From positions 1-64,000 of the forward strand of contig JAHCKG010000002.1 of NCBI GenBank assembly GCA_026125895.1: a DNA stretch of 64,000 nt, in the 5' to 3' direction. The notes beneath the pieces were generated by a model. The model did not search any database and was not told where the DNA came from. It worked only from the letters and a program-made list of their open reading frames with translations. Position 1 is the stretch's first letter; each line of letters starts with the position of its first letter. The position numbers and the translations under genes are program-made. The DNA is from Pseudolabrys sp. GTDB taxonomy: Bacteria; Pseudomonadota; Alphaproteobacteria; Rhizobiales; Xanthobacteraceae. Shown here in pieces: positions 39,495 through 47,967 of the stretch.

Positions 39495-40580
39495 ATGCTG
39501 CTCCTGTTTTCCGGAGACAACGCGGTTCGCGACACCTTCCAACTCGCGGAGGAAGTGGCGCATTTCGGCCTGTGGCAGGTCGATCTCGCAACCGGCGCGA
39601 TGACCTGCTCGGCCAATATGCTGCGCCTCCTCGGCCTGGCGCCGCCGGTCGGCGACGCCGATGCCATGCGCTTCTCGACGCTGGAGCGCGTCACCCACCC
39701 CGACGACATGCCGGTGATCGCCGAGATCCAGCACATCATCGCCGACGGCCTGCCCTTCGACCGCCATTTCCGTGTCATCCACCCGAACGGCCGGGTCCGT
39801 CACCTGTCGATCCACGGCGAGGTCGTGGTCGATGCCGCCGGGCGCAAGAGCCGCGCCATCGGCGTGCTCATGGACGTCACCGTCCACGCCGAGACCATGC
39901 GCGCCTCGCAGGTCGATGCAGAGCGGGTCCGCGCCATCATGACGGCCATCGACGGCCGCCTGTGGACCGCGCGATCCGATGGCTTCCGCACCGACCTCCT
40001 GCTGCGCAGCGCCGCCAGCCGTTCCGTCCCCGGCACCTGGCTGGGCTTCAACTGGCTGACGCGGGTGCACCCAGACGATGTCGGCCGCGCCCGAACCGCC
40101 TGGGCCGAGGCGCCGGAGCAGGTCCACAGTTTCACGCTCGACCTCCGCGTTTTGGGCGAGGACGACAGCTATCACTGGCGGCGCCATTACTGCTCGCCGA
40201 TCGTCAATGACGACGGCTCGGTGCGCGAATGGGTCGGCCTGTCGCTGCTGATCAACCAGGAACAGGCGGCCGCCCAGGCGGAGCCGGGGCTGTTGACCGG
40301 GGCGCAGATCCGCGCCGGGCGCGGCATTCTCAATTGGTCGGTCAAGGATCTGGCCGACCGCACCGGGCTCTCGACCGGCGCGCTGCGTCGGATCGAGGCG
40401 CATGAAGGCTATAACCGCACCGCCGCCTCGGCCCTGCTGCTGATCAAGGACGCGCTATCGGCCGGCGGCGTCGATTTCTTCGTGCTGCCGACGGGCGAAG
40501 CCGGCGTTTACGCCACGCGCAAGGAGAGCCGGCTGAAGCTGGTGACGGAAAATGCGCGGCCAAAAAAAGTTTCGTTCTAG
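39495..40580 (+). CDS. PAS-PAS sensor protein with C-terminal HTH domain
   Basis: Soluble 361-residue protein. Two PAS_3-type domains (about residues 15-130 and 150-265) each show the MxxxHPDD-like signature (RVTHPDDMPV; RVHPDDVGRA) and a final W-x-G-L-type strand. A short C-terminal helix-turn-helix (about 275-320: ILNWSVKDLADRTGLSTGALRRIEAHEG) resembles the XRE fold. No kinase or GGDEF domain is attached, so it is a likely one-component regulator. The ATG at 39495 follows GAGGG. The target is unknown; the neighbouring RHH gene is a possible partner. Confidence 0.82.
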   Translation: MLLLFSGDNAVRDTFQLAEEVAHFGLWQVDLATGAMTCSANMLRLLGLAPPVGDADAMRFSTLERVTHPDDMPVIAEIQHIIADGLPFDRHFRVIHPNGRVRHLSIHGEVVVDAAGRKSRAIGVLMDVTVHAETMRASQVDAERVRAIMTAIDGRLWTARSDGFRTDLLLRSAASRSVPGTWLGFNWLTRVHPDDVGRARTAWAEAPEQVHSFTLDLRVLGEDDSYHWRRHYCSPIVNDDGSVREWVGLSLLINQEQAAAQAEPGLLTGAQIRAGRGILNWSVKDLADRTGLSTGALRRIEAHEGYNRTAASALLLIKDALSAGGVDFFVLPTGEAGVYATRKESRLKLVTENARPKKVSF

Positions 40581-40821
40581 CCGGTATCGGACACGGCATT
40601 ATTTCACCGAACATAAGCCGATAGCGGCGATGTTTGATCGAATTTGCAGGCGCTCTCGCCCGATGCGGTAAATCGCACCCGTCGCCCTTCAACTTTCTGC
40701 CGGCGCGCCGGCGCGTCCGTCATAATTTCGTCGCGCCCGTATTTTTCGCCGGCTGGCGACGGTTCCAGCGATCCATCAAATGTACCGCAACACGTCGGCG
40801 TGAGTCCGACACCATAGATGG

Positions 40822-41181
40822 ATGGCTACGAAAATGGATAGCGGTATCGTGAAACGTTCGGTCCTGATCAAGGGCCGCAAGACCAGCGTCAGTCTCGAAG
40901 ACGCCTTCTGGAATGCGCTGCGCGGCATCGCTGCCGAGCGGCAGGTGTCGACGCCGTCGCTGCTGGCGGACATCGAAATGAATCGCGGCAACGCCAACCT
41001 GTCGTCGGCGGTGCGGCAGTTCGTGATCAACTACCTGCTGGCGATCAACGAAGAGTATCGCAAGATCATCGCCCGGCACGCGCATGCCGGTGCGCCGGCG
41101 GGCGCTGCCAACACCAACGATCATGCGCAGAACGGCAGCGCGCCGGGCGCGGGTCCGACGCTGCGCGCGATGGCCGGCTGA
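40822..41181 (+). CDS. Ribbon-helix-helix domain protein (RHH_4 type)
   Basis: Product of 119 residues. The RHH core is at about residues 9-72: VKRSVLIKGRKTSVSLEDAFWNALRG gives the beta-strand and first helix, and STPSLLADIEMNRGNANLSSAVRQFVI follows. The C-terminal 35 residues are low complexity. The family is a DNA-binding regulator often annotated wrongly as an aryl-sulfate sulfotransferase. A second ATG (40834) is possible. It is convergent with the GST gene. Confidence 0.85.
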   Translation: MATKMDSGIVKRSVLIKGRKTSVSLEDAFWNALRGIAAERQVSTPSLLADIEMNRGNANLSSAVRQFVINYLLAINEEYRKIIARHAHAGAPAGAANTNDHAQNGSAPGAGPTLRAMAG

Positions 41182-41190
41182 TATCCAAAC

Positions 41191-41808
41191 TCAGCGCGAC
41201 GCGAGGGCCTTGTCCCTGGCGTCGGCGCGTTGCGCCGCCGGCCGGGCCGTGATGCGCTCAACATAAGCGGTGAACTCCGGCCGTTCCGGAAACAATTTGA
41301 AGCTCATGCCCCAGCGCAAATTGGCGCCGATGACGACATCGGCGGCGGTGAACTGCTCGCCCATCAGCCACGGCCCGTTGGCCACGGCCTGCGCGACGAC
41401 ATCCATCGTGGTGTCGAAATCGCCGTAACCGAGCAGGGCCCGCCGCGCCTCCTCCTTGCGCGGCGCCGCGCGATCGGTGGCGGCCGGCTCGAGACAGCCC
41501 GGCCCGAAGAACAGCCATTTGAGATAGACGCCGCGACGCGGCGTGCCGACCGGCACAGTCAGGCCGGCGTCGGGGAATTCGTCGGCAAGATACGTGCAGA
41601 TCGCTGCGACCTCGGTGATGATCGTACCCTTGTGACGCAGCGCCGGCACCTTGCCCATCGGATTGATCGCAAGATAGCCGGGCTGACGGTTCTCGCCCTT
41701 CTCCAAGCTCAGCAGCTTGATGTCGTAAGGCTGGCCGAGTTCCTCGAGCATCCACAGCGTGACCGACGAGCGCGACGGCGAAGCATGGTACAGCGTGAGA
41801 TCGGCCAT
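41191..41808 (-). CDS. Glutathione S-transferase family protein
   Basis: Product of 205 residues: N-terminal thioredoxin-like GST domain (about residues 1-78; MADLTLYHASPSRSSVTLWMLEELG with Ser residues near position 10-13 for glutathione activation and KVPAL cis-Pro) and C-terminal all-helical domain with the N-capping motif FTAADVVIGANL. The ATG at 41808 has a GGAGA site. Cytoplasmic detoxification or thiol-transfer enzyme; the substrate cannot be read from sequence. Confidence 0.9.
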   Translation of the reverse strand: MADLTLYHASPSRSSVTLWMLEELGQPYDIKLLSLEKGENRQPGYLAINPMGKVPALRHKGTIITEVAAICTYLADEFPDAGLTVPVGTPRRGVYLKWLFFGPGCLEPAATDRAAPRKEEARRALLGYGDFDTTMDVVAQAVANGPWLMGEQFTAADVVIGANLRWGMSFKLFPERPEFTAYVERITARPAAQRADARDKALASR

Positions 41809-41906
41809 GAAGATTCTCCAGCGTTGGCGATGTACAAATCGGTCGTGGTAGACTGCCACGCATCGTATCGTTTGCCAGCCCTTCGGCCTTTCAGGAACTC
41901 CCGCTC

Positions 41907-42182
41907 ATGCAACACAGCGTTTCCGACAACAAAGAGCGTCACCGCTTCGAGCTCGAAGCCGATGGCTACACCGCCTTCTCGGAATACAAGCGCGCGCCCG
42001 GGCTGATCACCATCACGCACACCGAAGTGCCGAAGGAACTCGGCGGCCGCGGCATCGGCACCGCGCTGGCGCACGGCCTCATGGAATTGATCCGCGCCGA
42101 GGGCATCAAGGTGAAGCCGCTTTGCCCCTTCGTGAAGGCCTATATCGAGAAGCACCCGGAATACGCCGATCTCGTCGGCTGA
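41907..42182 (+). CDS. GNAT-like N-acetyltransferase domain protein (NATD1/YjdJ type), copy 2
   Basis: Product of 91 residues with the acetyl-CoA loop GGRGIGTALAHG (about residues 47-58), TITHTEVP before it, and a KHPEYADLVG ending. The same pattern as the 34605 gene, so the two are paralogues about 7 kb apart. Divergent from the GST gene. Substrate unknown. Confidence 0.85.
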   Translation: MQHSVSDNKERHRFELEADGYTAFSEYKRAPGLITITHTEVPKELGGRGIGTALAHGLMELIRAEGIKVKPLCPFVKAYIEKHPEYADLVG

Positions 42183-42294
42183 CGATGAAATTGCCACAAC
42201 CCAACGTTAGAAGCGAAAGTCTATGCGCGCACCCTAACCCTCTATTTACGTTTCAGTAAGATATTGGGCCCGTCTGCGATCCCGGGAGTGCGCT

Positions 42295-43311
42295 TTGGAT
42301 TGGGCGGCCGGCGTTAACTTTTTTGTCGGACAGTGCGAGAAATTGCTGTTCTCGCTCGGTTCTCAATTGTCGCTGACCTCGCTTGGCGTCGCCCTCATCG
42401 TCGCCACCGGTTTCTTCGCCATGAAGCGGCTCAAGCGCGGCCGCAAGCTGCGCTGGCGCACTTTGTGGCGCGCGCTGTTTCCCAAGCGCGTCCTAACCGC
42501 GAAATCGAACGAAGCCGACATCGGCTACCTCTTCTTCAACGTCTTCGTCTTCGGCCTGGTGTTCGGCTGGGCCGTCCTCTCCTACCAGTCGATCTCGAAC
42601 GGCATCATGCATGGCGCCGTCGCGCTCTTCGGCCCGGCCGCGCCGAGCGCGTGGCCGTCATGGCTGCAGCGCACGGTCATCACGGTGATGCTGTTTCTCG
42701 CCTATGAGCTCGGTTACTGGTTCAACCACTGGCTCAGCCACAAGGTGCCGGTGCTCTGGGAGTTTCATAAGGTCCATCACAGTGCCGAGGTGCTGACGCC
42801 GTTGACCAACTTCCGCGTCCATCCGGTTTATGCCTGGGTCTTCGCCAACATCCTTGCCTTCTCGGCGGCCGTCGCCAATGGCGCCGGACATTACCTGTTC
42901 GGCGCCAAGATTCCGCAATACGCGCTGGCCGACACCAACATGATCCTGGTGCTGTTCATCCATGCCTACGTGCACCTCCAGCACTCGCATCTGTGGATCG
43001 CGTTCCGTGGCCTGCTCGGCCGCATTCTGATCTCGCCGGCGCATCACCAACTTCATCACTCGGCCGATCCCAAGCATTTCAACAAGAACTTCGGCAGCTG
43101 TCTCGCCGTATGGGACTGGATGTTCGGCACGCTGCATATCCCGGCCAAGGAACGCGAGGCGCTGACCTTCGGCGTGCCCGGCCATCGCGATGCGCACACG
43201 GTCAAGGGCGAATTCGTCAATCCGTTGATCGACGCGGCGGCGCATTTCAAGCCGCTGTGGCCGGAGCGCAAAAATACGACGCTGCCGGCCGCAGGTCGCG
43301 AACAGGCCTGA
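42295..43311 (+). CDS. Sterol desaturase / fatty acid hydroxylase family membrane protein
   Basis: Di-iron membrane hydroxylase-like protein of 338 residues with at least four hydrophobic segments. The three His boxes are present: HWLSH (145-149), HKVHH (158-162) and HHQLHH (250-255), as expected for the di-iron centre. A TTG start with GGGAG upstream is used; no better start exists in frame. Bacterial members act on varied lipids (sterols, hopanoids, carotenoids), so the substrate is open. Convergent with the flavodoxin-fold oxidoreductase, ending 1 base apart. Confidence 0.88.
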   Translation: MDWAAGVNFFVGQCEKLLFSLGSQLSLTSLGVALIVATGFFAMKRLKRGRKLRWRTLWRALFPKRVLTAKSNEADIGYLFFNVFVFGLVFGWAVLSYQSISNGIMHGAVALFGPAAPSAWPSWLQRTVITVMLFLAYELGYWFNHWLSHKVPVLWEFHKVHHSAEVLTPLTNFRVHPVYAWVFANILAFSAAVANGAGHYLFGAKIPQYALADTNMILVLFIHAYVHLQHSHLWIAFRGLLGRILISPAHHQLHHSADPKHFNKNFGSCLAVWDWMFGTLHIPAKEREALTFGVPGHRDAHTVKGEFVNPLIDAAAHFKPLWPERKNTTLPAAGREQA

Positions 43312-43312
43312 C

Positions 43313-43891
43313 CTACTCGGCGGCGTGTCCCATCGCCTCGACCGTACGCAGCCATTCCTTGCGCTTGTCGTCGCCGGCCGCCTCGATCATGCCGAAGATG
43401 GTCGAACGCACCGGCTTGATGCCGATGAAATGCAGGATGTTGCGCTTCACCAGCTTGAGCGCATGGGCGCCGAAATACCAGCGATAGAACCAGCCGGGCA
43501 TGCCCATGGTCATGATGATGCGGGCCGACTTGTTCTTGAACAGCTTCCAGCTCTCGCGGCCGGTGCGGTTGTGGATGCGCAGCAGGTCTGGCTGCAACAG
43601 CCGCTCGATGAAACCCTTCATGATCGCCGGCATGTCGCCGCACCAGAGCGGAAAGATCAGAACGATATGGTCGGCGGCGATGAACGCCTCGCGCGCCACC
43701 ACGAGATCCGGCTCGAGCGGCTGTTCGTGGCGATAGCCCTCGCGCAGGACGGCGTCGAAGTTCATGTCGCCAAGAACGAATAAACGTGCGTCATGGCCGC
43801 CGCTTTCGGCCCCACGCTGATAGGCCCGGCCGATAGCCTCGCAATAGCTGTGCTGAAGCGGCGTGCCGACAACGATGACAATCCTGGCCAT
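43313..43891 (-). CDS. NAD(P)H:quinone oxidoreductase-like flavodoxin-fold protein
   Basis: Product of 192 residues of the NAD(P)H dehydrogenase (quinone)/MdaB-type flavodoxin-like fold. Residues 1-35 form the first FMN-binding strand-loop (IVIVVGTPLQHSYCEAI), and HIVLIFPLWCGDMPAIMKGFIERL (about 75-98) is the diagnostic quinone-oxidoreductase segment. Cytoplasmic two-electron reductase of quinones or related acceptors. Stand-alone gene. Confidence 0.87.
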   Translation of the reverse strand: MARIVIVVGTPLQHSYCEAIGRAYQRGAESGGHDARLFVLGDMNFDAVLREGYRHEQPLEPDLVVAREAFIAADHIVLIFPLWCGDMPAIMKGFIERLLQPDLLRIHNRTGRESWKLFKNKSARIIMTMGMPGWFYRWYFGAHALKLVKRNILHFIGIKPVRSTIFGMIEAAGDDKRKEWLRTVEAMGHAAE

Positions 43892-43992
43892 GCCTTCTCT
43901 CGCGCGGTTGCAGGAGAAAGGCTATGAGTCGGAGATCGTCCGGCTATTGATCTGGCGCAAAAGGCCTCCGCGCCGCGGGCGGCTCGAGCAGG

Positions 43993-44700
43993 CTACAGAA
44001 TGATCTTCGTCAGCAGATCCGCGTAGGCCTGCGGCACGGTGATGTGCGGGTTGTGGCTGGAGGCGATCTCATGCGCGGTCCAGCCGGCTTCCGTCTTCGC
44101 ACGCTCGTAGAACGGCCGGAAGCGATCCTCGGGCGTGTGCCTGGTGCAATAGATGTAGTGCCGCGGCAGCGTCAGTTCGCCGTTCTGGAAGTGCAGCTTC
44201 TGCTCGAAGGTCTTGAGCGGCTGCGGCACGCGCCGCGGCGCGCACCAGGCCTGATCCTCGGGCGACGTATCGGCCGGCATCGGCCCCGGCGGGATGCGCC
44301 ACGCATCGGGGCCGTCCTTGGCGGCGGACTGGCGCTGCACCCGCGTCGATTCCGGCATGCAGTCGAACGCGCTTTGGCCGTCGCGGGGTACGAAGGCATC
44401 GACGTAGATCAGCTTGGCGATGCGGTCCCTGGCGCGGTCGGCGACGCCGGTCGCGACCATGCCGCCATAGGAATGACCGATCAGGCAGACGTCGCGCAAT
44501 TCGTTATAGAACAGGCAGGCCAGCACGTCGGCGATATGACTTTCGAGATCGATGCCGGGGTGCGCCAGGTGGCTGCGCTGGCCGAGCCCGGTCAGCGTCG
44601 GAATGACCAGATGGACGCCGCGCGGCTCCAGCAGCGGATACATCTTCTTCCACGCCCAGGCCGAACTCCAGGCGCCATGCGCGACGACGGCGAAAGTCAT
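43993..44700 (-). CDS. Alpha/beta hydrolase, hydroxynitrile lyase/esterase-like
   Basis: Product of 235 residues with the early VVAHGAWSSAWAWKKMYP oxyanion region, nucleophile elbow GHSYGGMVATG (Ser about residue 76) and a catalytic His near the C-terminus (SSHNPHITVP). The overall pattern matches plant methylesterase/salicylate-binding-protein-like hydrolases. Cytoplasmic; substrate unknown. It follows the MsrQ-like gene on the same strand by 18 bases, so it may be co-transcribed. Confidence 0.86.
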   Translation of the reverse strand: MTFAVVAHGAWSSAWAWKKMYPLLEPRGVHLVIPTLTGLGQRSHLAHPGIDLESHIADVLACLFYNELRDVCLIGHSYGGMVATGVADRARDRIAKLIYVDAFVPRDGQSAFDCMPESTRVQRQSAAKDGPDAWRIPPGPMPADTSPEDQAWCAPRRVPQPLKTFEQKLHFQNGELTLPRHYIYCTRHTPEDRFRPFYERAKTEAGWTAHEIASSHNPHITVPQAYADLLTKIIL

Positions 44701-44718
44701 GTCGTTTTCCCTGCCCTG

Positions 44719-45585
44719 CTATTCGGCGGCGACCGGTCGTGGCCGCGGCACCCGTCTGTTCCATCGCGCCCGGACGAAATCAAGCGCCGCCACGGCGAGT
44801 CCTGCCGCCAGGACCTCCCAGCCCGGACGGATGCCGATATCGAAATCGAAGGCCGTCGCCAGCACGCGCAGCGGTGAGATGCCGAATTCGATGGCGATGC
44901 CGATCGCCTCGCCGGCAAAGGTCAGCGCGGCGACGACGATGGCGAGGCCGAGCAAACTCAAGGTCGATAGCTCGTTGCGGTCCTGCCACCACGCCAGGCC
45001 CCGGTAGGCAATGAGCCAGCCGAACAATCCGGCGACGAAGATCGGCACGGTGACGTCGGCCTTGGTCTGCTGGAAATAGTGAATGAGGGCGAGCAATGAG
45101 ATGACGTAGATGGCCTGATGCAGGCGGCGCCAGCGCAGGCCGCCGAGCTTGCGCATCATCGTGTCGGTGGAGGTCGCGGCCAGAGCCGCCAGGCCCAGCC
45201 AGGCGATGAAACCGATGATCAGATAAACACGGTGCGTGATCTCGTGCACCACCTTGCCGAGGTCGTAACTCTGGTCGGCAATGTAGAGCGCCAGATGCGC
45301 GGCGGCGTAACAGAACGTGCCGACCCCGAGCATACGCCGCACGTCGATGAGATTGCCGTACCGGCCGATGCGCCGGAACGGTGTGATCGCCAGCGTGACG
45401 CCGAGCAGCACCAGGGTCCAGAAGCCGGCGCGGTGAATGAGATCGTTGAGCGGCCGCGCGCCATGCGCGATGACGCCCGCATCCGCCACGGCCTTCGCCA
45501 GGGGAAACAGCAGCAAGGCCAAAGCAATAATCCGTAGTGCCGACAAACGGCCGCGACGGTCGCGCCATAGCGCAAAAGACTCCAT
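44719..45585 (-). CDS. msrQ: MsrQ-like membrane heme protein, ferric-reductase-like domain
   Basis: Inner-membrane protein of 288 residues with six to seven hydrophobic segments. A ferric-reductase-type core (about residues 35-190) has heme-ligand His residues in FCYAAAHLALY, HRVYLIIGFIAW and RLHQAIYVISLLALIHYF. MsrQ passes electrons to the periplasmic Met-sulfoxide reductase MsrP. Here no msrP is within the window, and there is an extra C-terminal part with two more helices (about 200-265). The ATG at 45585 is used. Confidence 0.82.
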   Translation of the reverse strand: MESFALWRDRRGRLSALRIIALALLLFPLAKAVADAGVIAHGARPLNDLIHRAGFWTLVLLGVTLAITPFRRIGRYGNLIDVRRMLGVGTFCYAAAHLALYIADQSYDLGKVVHEITHRVYLIIGFIAWLGLAALAATSTDTMMRKLGGLRWRRLHQAIYVISLLALIHYFQQTKADVTVPIFVAGLFGWLIAYRGLAWWQDRNELSTLSLLGLAIVVAALTFAGEAIGIAIEFGISPLRVLATAFDFDIGIRPGWEVLAAGLAVAALDFVRARWNRRVPRPRPVAAE

Positions 45586-45654
45586 TCTCAACCTTTCATG
45601 GCGCCGCGTCGGGCCCAGTAAATCTCATATAACGGCCGATAACACGGCTGCCGT

Positions 45655-47316
45655 TCACTCCCCACTAAAGCCTGCGTGAGCGGCAGGTGACCGTCCGGCG
45701 CAACCTCGCCCGCTGCCCGGAGTCCCGTCAAGGCCAGGGGTCAAGTCGAGGCGGCGCGTTATGCGGATGGCCTCGAGAAACCGCTCGTCGTGGCTCACGA
45801 CCAGCAGCGCACCGTCGTAGGCCCGCAATCCCGCCTCAACGGCCTCGATGGAGTCGAAGTCGAGATGGTTGGTCGGCTCGTCGAGGATCAGCAAAGGCGG
45901 CGGAGCCGGTCCACCCAATCCACAAGCGAGCCCGGCGCGCAGCAACTGGCCGCCGCTCAGAGTACCGACAACCTGCAGCGCGCTGTCGGCCCGGAACATG
46001 AAGCGGGCCAGCGCCGCACGGCAGGCGTTTTCGTCAGCGTCCGCATTGATGCGCAGGAAGTTGTCGCGGATCGTGGCCGATGGATCGAGCAGGTTCACCT
46101 GCTGATCGAACATCGCAAAGTCTTTGACCACGCGTATCGTGCCATTCCACGGTTGCATTTGGCCGGCGACCAGCGCCAGCAAGGATGTCTTGCCGGATCC
46201 ATTGGCGCCCGTAACGGCAACGCGTTCGGGCCCGGTCATCGAAAAGGATAGGTCCTCGACGATCGGCCGATGCGCCTCGTAGCCCGCGGTCACACCCTCC
46301 ATGGCAACGACTATCTTGCCGGCGGGCAGATGCGTCGGCGGCAGAACAACCGACAGCGGCTGGAGGACTTCGATGCGCTCGCGCGCTGCGGCTATCCCCT
46401 CAAGCGCCTGCACCCGCCGCCGTTCGGCGTTACGGGCATTGTCTCCGCTGGTATGCTCGCTCCGGTCCTTGCGCGCGCCGGCGAGGATGCGCGGCATGTC
46501 GCCCCTGGCGCGCTTGCGCGCGCCCGCGCCGTCCTTGCGCGCCTTCCTCTCGGCCGTGTCCTGGGCGCGCCGGTCGATCTCGGCGATCCGCTTTTCGGCG
46601 CTCGCCATATCGTGTCTGGCGGCGTCAAGCTCGAGAGCCTTGCACTCACTGTAGTGGCTCCAGGCGCCGCCGTAACGCGCGGCTCCCAGCGTACTCAGTT
46701 CGACGATCTCATCGACGTTTTCCAGGAGTTCGCGGTCATGGCTGACAACGATCGCACCGCTTCGCCAGGTGGAGAGAAAGTCGATGACCGCCGCGCGTCC
46801 CGCGCGGTCGAGATTATTCGTCGGCTCATCCAGCAGCAGGACATCGGGCGCGGCAAAGATCAGCGCGGCAAGGCGCGCGCGGGTGACCTGCCCGCCCGAC
46901 AGCGCCGCCAAAGGCGTGTCGGGACGAGCGTCCAAGCTGACACGGGCAAGCGCGCCGGCGACCCGCGACTCCAACGTCCAGTCGGCAAGCGCAAGGTCCT
47001 TGGCGGTGGCCTCGCCCTGTTCGGCGCGGCGCAGGATCGCCAACGGTTCGCGAACGCCGAAAAGATCGGCGATCGTTTCGCCGGCGCTCACTGCGAATGC
47101 CTGGCGCAGAATGCCGACCGTGCCGTTGACGGCGACCGAACCCGCGTGGGCGACAAGTTCGCCGGCGATGAGCTTGAGAAGCGTCGTCTTGCCGGCGCCA
47201 TTGCGGCCGACCAGCCCCGTGCGAACGGGCGCGAAACTTAAGTCGAGATTCGAGAGGACAGAGCGGCCGTCAGGCGTGGACCATGACAGATGAGACAGCG
47301 TGATAGCAGCAGACAT
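45655..47316 (-). CDS. ABC-F family ATPase
   Basis: Soluble tandem ABC ATPase of 553 residues without membrane domains. N-domain: GRNGAGKTTLL (about 38-48), LSGGQVTRARLAAL, LLLDEPTNNLDR. A charged linker region (about 220-310, DRRAQDTAERKARKDGAGARKR) precedes the C-domain: GANGSGKTSLLALV, TLSGGQLLRAGLA, LILDEPTNHLD. Such proteins act on the ribosome E site as translation or antibiotic-protection factors. No resistance determinant is nearby, so this is a housekeeping or stress translation factor by default. Confidence 0.9.
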   Translation of the reverse strand: MSAAITLSHLSWSTPDGRSVLSNLDLSFAPVRTGLVGRNGAGKTTLLKLIAGELVAHAGSVAVNGTVGILRQAFAVSAGETIADLFGVREPLAILRRAEQGEATAKDLALADWTLESRVAGALARVSLDARPDTPLAALSGGQVTRARLAALIFAAPDVLLLDEPTNNLDRAGRAAVIDFLSTWRSGAIVVSHDRELLENVDEIVELSTLGAARYGGAWSHYSECKALELDAARHDMASAEKRIAEIDRRAQDTAERKARKDGAGARKRARGDMPRILAGARKDRSEHTSGDNARNAERRRVQALEGIAAARERIEVLQPLSVVLPPTHLPAGKIVVAMEGVTAGYEAHRPIVEDLSFSMTGPERVAVTGANGSGKTSLLALVAGQMQPWNGTIRVVKDFAMFDQQVNLLDPSATIRDNFLRINADADENACRAALARFMFRADSALQVVGTLSGGQLLRAGLACGLGGPAPPPLLILDEPTNHLDFDSIEAVEAGLRAYDGALLVVSHDERFLEAIRITRRLDLTPGLDGTPGSGRGCAGRSPAAHAGFSGE

Positions 47317-47508
47317 CGATACGGATTTCCCCGGCGGTAAGGCAAACTGGCTTTACGGTCCGGGTGAAATCCATGGCTGCACCTATGCTGCGAAAGCTCT
47401 CTGCCTCGTGGTGCAAGACATTCGTGTCGGATCTAGGGCGACGATCGTCGGTCGCGACGCCTCGACGACGACCGCGCGACGGCGCGTTTCATTTGGCTGG
47501 CGATCAGC

Positions 47509-47967
47509 TCAGACACGCGGCAGCGGACGGCCGCCCTGCTCCTTCGACGGCACCTTCACCCAGGCTTCACCGTCGAGCACGACCTCGCCATCGACCTGGC
47601 AGATGCAGGACAGGCGGGCGCGGGATTTTTCCGGCATCAGTTCGGCCACCGAGACGATCACCTCGACGGTGTCGCCGATCTTCACCGGCGCGCGGAAGTT
47701 CAGCGTCTGCGAAATGTAGATGGCGCCCGGCCCCGGCAGGCGCGTGCCGAGTACGGCCGAGATCAGGCTCGCGGTGTAGAGGCCGTGGGCAATGCGGGTG
47801 CCGAACGGCGTCTGCGCCGCGAAATGCTCCGACAAATGGATCGGGTTGCGGTCGCCGCTGATCTCGGCGAAGCCGACCACGTCGGACGACGACACGGTCT
47901 TGGCGATTTTTTCGGTCCGCCCGACCGTGAGATCTTCGAAATACAGCGTTTGCAAGGGCAGTATCAT
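47509..47967 (-). CDS. MaoC-like (R)-specific enoyl-CoA hydratase/dehydratase
   Basis: Hotdog-fold hydratase of 152 residues. The hydratase-2 motif with catalytic Asp and His is SGDRNPIHLSEHFAAQTPFGTRIAHGLYTASL (about residues 38-69). It would hydrate trans-2-enoyl-CoA to (R)-3-hydroxyacyl-CoA. The start overlaps the MFS stop by one base (TAATG), so the two are co-translated, a pairing whose meaning is not obvious (acid export or uptake linked to acyl metabolism is a guess). Confidence 0.9.
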   Translation of the reverse strand: MILPLQTLYFEDLTVGRTEKIAKTVSSSDVVGFAEISGDRNPIHLSEHFAAQTPFGTRIAHGLYTASLISAVLGTRLPGPGAIYISQTLNFRAPVKIGDTVEVIVSVAELMPEKSRARLSCICQVDGEVVLDGEAWVKVPSKEQGGRPLPRV

